From: Crocinitomicaceae bacterium
GTDB lineage: Bacteria; Bacteroidota; Bacteroidia; Flavobacteriales_D; Crocinitomicaceae
Assembly: GCA_014762645.1 (NCBI GenBank)
Contig: JABURP010000127.1
Span: 44,379 to 108,378 of the forward strand
DNA: 64,000 bases
Direction of reading: 5' to 3'
The notes under the pieces are model-generated. The model had not been told where the DNA came from and did not search any database. It saw nothing but the letters and a program-made list of their open reading frames with translations. Every line of letters begins with the position of its first letter. Position 1 is the stretch's first letter. A program made the translations under genes and the position numbers. This document shows positions 62,173 to 64,000 of this stretch, in pieces.

Positions 62173-63408
62173 ATGAATGCGCTGGAATTAATTGAGTCGT
62201 TTTCTGAATTCAAAGAATTCAAAAACATTGACAGAGAGACTATGATGAACATCCTTCAGGATGTATTCCGATCAATGTTAAAGAAAAAGTATGGTACGGA
62301 TGAGCATATTGATGTAATTATCAACCCTGATAAAGGAGATGTTGAGATTTGGATCAATCGTGAAATCGTTCCTGACGGAGAAGTGGAAGACGAAAACATT
62401 GAAATTGCACTGTCAAAGGCGGTTGAAATTGAACCCGATTTTGAAGTGGGTGAAGAAGTAGCCGAAGAAGTTAAACTTGAAGACTTTGGAAGAAGAAACG
62501 TATTGTCACTTAGACAAAACCTGATCTCAAGAATTCTTGAGCTTGAAAAAGATCATATTTATAAAAAGTATAAAGAACGAATCGGGGAAATAATCACCGG
62601 TGAAGTTTATCAGGTTTGGAAGAGAGAAATACTTATTCTTGATGATGAAGGCAATGAGTTGATCCTACCTAAATCTGAACAAATCCCATCTGATTATTTC
62701 AAAAAAGGAGAGACAATCAGAGCAGTTGTTGCTCGTGTAGATTTGCGAAACAACTCTCCGATTATTATATTGTCAAGAACAGCACCGGAATTCCTTGAGC
62801 GATTATTTGAGCTTGAAGTTCCGGAAGTGTTTGATGGTTTGATTACCATTAAAAAGATTGTTCGTGAGCCAGGTGAAAGAGCCAAAGTGGCTGTGGAGTC
62901 TTATGACGACAGAATTGACCCGGTAGGTGCATGTGTAGGTATGAAAGGCGCCAGAATTCACGGTATTGTTCGTGAATTGAAAAATGAGAACATTGATGTA
63001 ATCAATTATACAAACAACGACAAGTTGTTTATTCAAAGGGCACTTTCTCCAGCAAAAATCACATCAATTGAAATTGATGAAACAACGGCAAGAGCGGATG
63101 TGTTCTTGAAACCTGACCAGGTATCATTGGCAATTGGTAAAGGAGGTCACAATATTAAATTGGCCGGAAAACTTACCGGATTTGAAATAGATGTGTACCG
63201 TGAAGGTGCTGAAGATATCGAAGATGTTGATCTGGATGAGTTCACTGATGAAATTGAAGAATGGGTGATCGAAGCACTGAAGGCTATCGGACTTGATTCT
63301 GCAAAAGCTGTAATTGAACTTGATAAAGAGGAGTTGATGAAGAGAACTGACCTGGAGGAAGAAACAATTGATGATGTAATGCAGATTTTGAGAGCTGAAT
63401 TTGAATAA
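62173..63408 (+). CDS. nusA: Transcription termination/antitermination protein NusA
   Basis: 411 residues. The N-terminal RNAP-binding domain (about 1-125) has LIESFSEFKEFKNIDRETMM and MLKKKYGTDEHIDVIINPDKGD (in parts). An S1 domain (about 135-200; GEIITGEVYQVWKREILI), KH1 (about 230-290; VGACVGMKGARIHGIVREL) and KH2 (about 300-345; DQVSLAIGKGGHNIKLAGKL) follow. The C-terminal 60 residues are acidic and end in a helix-hairpin-like segment. The long acidic repeats of the E. coli protein are absent, as usual outside gammaproteobacteria. infB follows after 74 bp. Confidence 0.96.
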   Translation: MNALELIESFSEFKEFKNIDRETMMNILQDVFRSMLKKKYGTDEHIDVIINPDKGDVEIWINREIVPDGEVEDENIEIALSKAVEIEPDFEVGEEVAEEVKLEDFGRRNVLSLRQNLISRILELEKDHIYKKYKERIGEIITGEVYQVWKREILILDDEGNELILPKSEQIPSDYFKKGETIRAVVARVDLRNNSPIIILSRTAPEFLERLFELEVPEVFDGLITIKKIVREPGERAKVAVESYDDRIDPVGACVGMKGARIHGIVRELKNENIDVINYTNNDKLFIQRALSPAKITSIEIDETTARADVFLKPDQVSLAIGKGGHNIKLAGKLTGFEIDVYREGAEDIEDVDLDEFTDEIEEWVIEALKAIGLDSAKAVIELDKEELMKRTDLEEETIDDVMQILRAEFE

Positions 63409-63482
63409 TAATTTATTAATCAGGTAACCCAAACACAATTACATACGAAAAACAAGAAGCAGAAGTAATATAAATTTTATAA

Positions 63483-64000
63483 ATGGCAGGAAAAGCAAAA
63501 CGTTTAAACAAAGTAGCCAAGGAGTTCAATATTAGTATTTCCACTATTGTTGATTTCTTGAAGACTAAAGGCTTTGAAATTGACTCAAAACCGAATACCA
63601 AGATAGAAGGGGAAATCCTTACTGTCCTGGAAGAAGAATTTGCCGAAGACAAAGAAGCAAAGCAAAAATCGGAAGATGCTGTCGTAGGACGCGAAAAAAG
63701 AGAGTCACTTTCGATCAAAGACCTTAAAAAAGAAGAAGGCGAAGAGGAAGAAGACGAAGACAACGAAACGGATGACAAAGATGAGCCCGTAGCAAAACCT
63801 GCCGAAACTGCTACAGCTGATAAAAAAGTTGGTGTTTCTGTTGTTGGAAAAGTTGACCTGGATTCAATTAACCAAAAAACACGTCCTGATAAAAAGGCTA
63901 AGGTCGAAGAAGAGAAAGCCAAGAAGTAGAAGGAAGAGTAAGAAAAAAAGAAAGCTGCTGAAGCTAAAAAGGAAGAAGTAGACGCGGCAAAGAAGAAAGC
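63483..64000 (+). CDS. infB: Translation initiation factor IF-2, N-terminal part, with two in-frame stop codons
   Basis: The start MAGKAKRLNKVAKEFNISIS and STIVDFLKTKGFEID form the IF2 N-terminal domain, and PNTKIEGEILTVLEEEFAED follows. A Lys/Glu-rich linker then runs to the window edge. Codon 149 is TAG (63927-63929) and codon 153 is TAA (63936-63938). The same frame continues after both stops as Lys/Glu/Ala-rich coding sequence (EKKKAAEAKKEEVDAAKKK) to position 64000. The GTPase part lies outside the window. IF-2 is essential, so either the two stops are sequence errors or translation of the GTPase part starts downstream. Gene order rimP-nusA-infB is normal. Confidence 0.85.

Noticed and set aside
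63416-63922. 168-codon minus-strand ORF opposite infB (Ser-rich)
   Set aside because: Antisense of the Lys/Glu-rich infB linker, which gives Ser/Phe-rich shadow frames.
63927-63938. Stop-codon recoding in this organism
   Set aside because: TAG and TAA end many other genes in the window normally, so genome-wide recoding is not supported.

Overview
The window looks like chromosomal core sequence from a member of the Bacteroidota, probably the Flavobacteriales side of the phylum. The reasons are: AT-rich DNA; two PorP/SprF proteins and several large secreted proteins with type IX secretion (T9SS) sorting tails; an IPExxxVDY-family gene next to pyruvate kinase; a tRNA gene with no encoded CCA; a zinc-ribbon-free L32; and several promoters of the Bacteroidota type (TTTG, about 20 bp, TAnnTTTG). 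No phage, plasmid, IS element, CRISPR array or rRNA was seen. The family or genus cannot be decided from what is visible.

Layout. 1-5.8 kb: the 5' part of a surface lipoprotein, then a damage-tolerance pair on the minus strand (DnaE-type polymerase followed by DinB), then a small secreted protein. 5.8-10.9 kb: a minus-strand T9SS operon (small secreted protein, 1237-residue Ig-repeat adhesin, PorP/SprF) behind a very good promoter. 10.9-16.2 kb: aspartate kinase, a small cytosolic protein, and a large beta-propeller sensor ending in an SpoIIE-type phosphatase. 16.4-22.3 kb: sucA-sucB, a lipoprotein with a Pmp3-like tail, and dprA. 22.6-26.6 kb: rpoN-PAP2, an M48 lipoprotein peptidase, and a T9SS cargo protein. 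26.8-32 kb: a TetR / ABC exporter / HlyD / TolC operon whose ABC protein has lost nearly all ATPase motifs.

32.0-32.6 kb is the most unusual stretch. An intact tRNA-Ala(GGC) gene with its terminator is followed by a tiny GIY-YIG nuclease ORF. The end of that ORF is encoded by a second, broken copy of the same tRNA gene, followed by a second copy of the terminator. It looks like a minimal selfish element living in a tRNA gene.

32.6-41.1 kb: a macro-domain protein, a lipoprotein, an SRPBCC-photolyase pair, a protein joining a tyrosine-phosphatase-like domain (arginine lost) to two OmpA domains, riboflavin synthase, and a second T9SS type B protein. 41.3-48.4 kb: M17 aminopeptidase, pdxA, YceD (DUF177), rpmF, fabH, accB, a lipoprotein and accC, i.e. 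the fatty-acid initiation cluster. 48.5-57.4 kb: a second PorP/SprF, an orphan peptide-binding lipoprotein, asd, a lamin-tail-domain secreted protein, and a zinc-metalloprotease-like secreted protein. 57.6-61.6 kb: a TerB-like protein, a membrane protein, pyk, an IPExxxVDY protein and a cyclase-family enzyme. 61.6-64 kb: the rimP-nusA-infB operon with a terminator-like hairpin in its leader. infB carries two in-frame stop codons near the window edge.

All functional names rest on reading motifs by eye. No database search, structure prediction or RNA folding was run.
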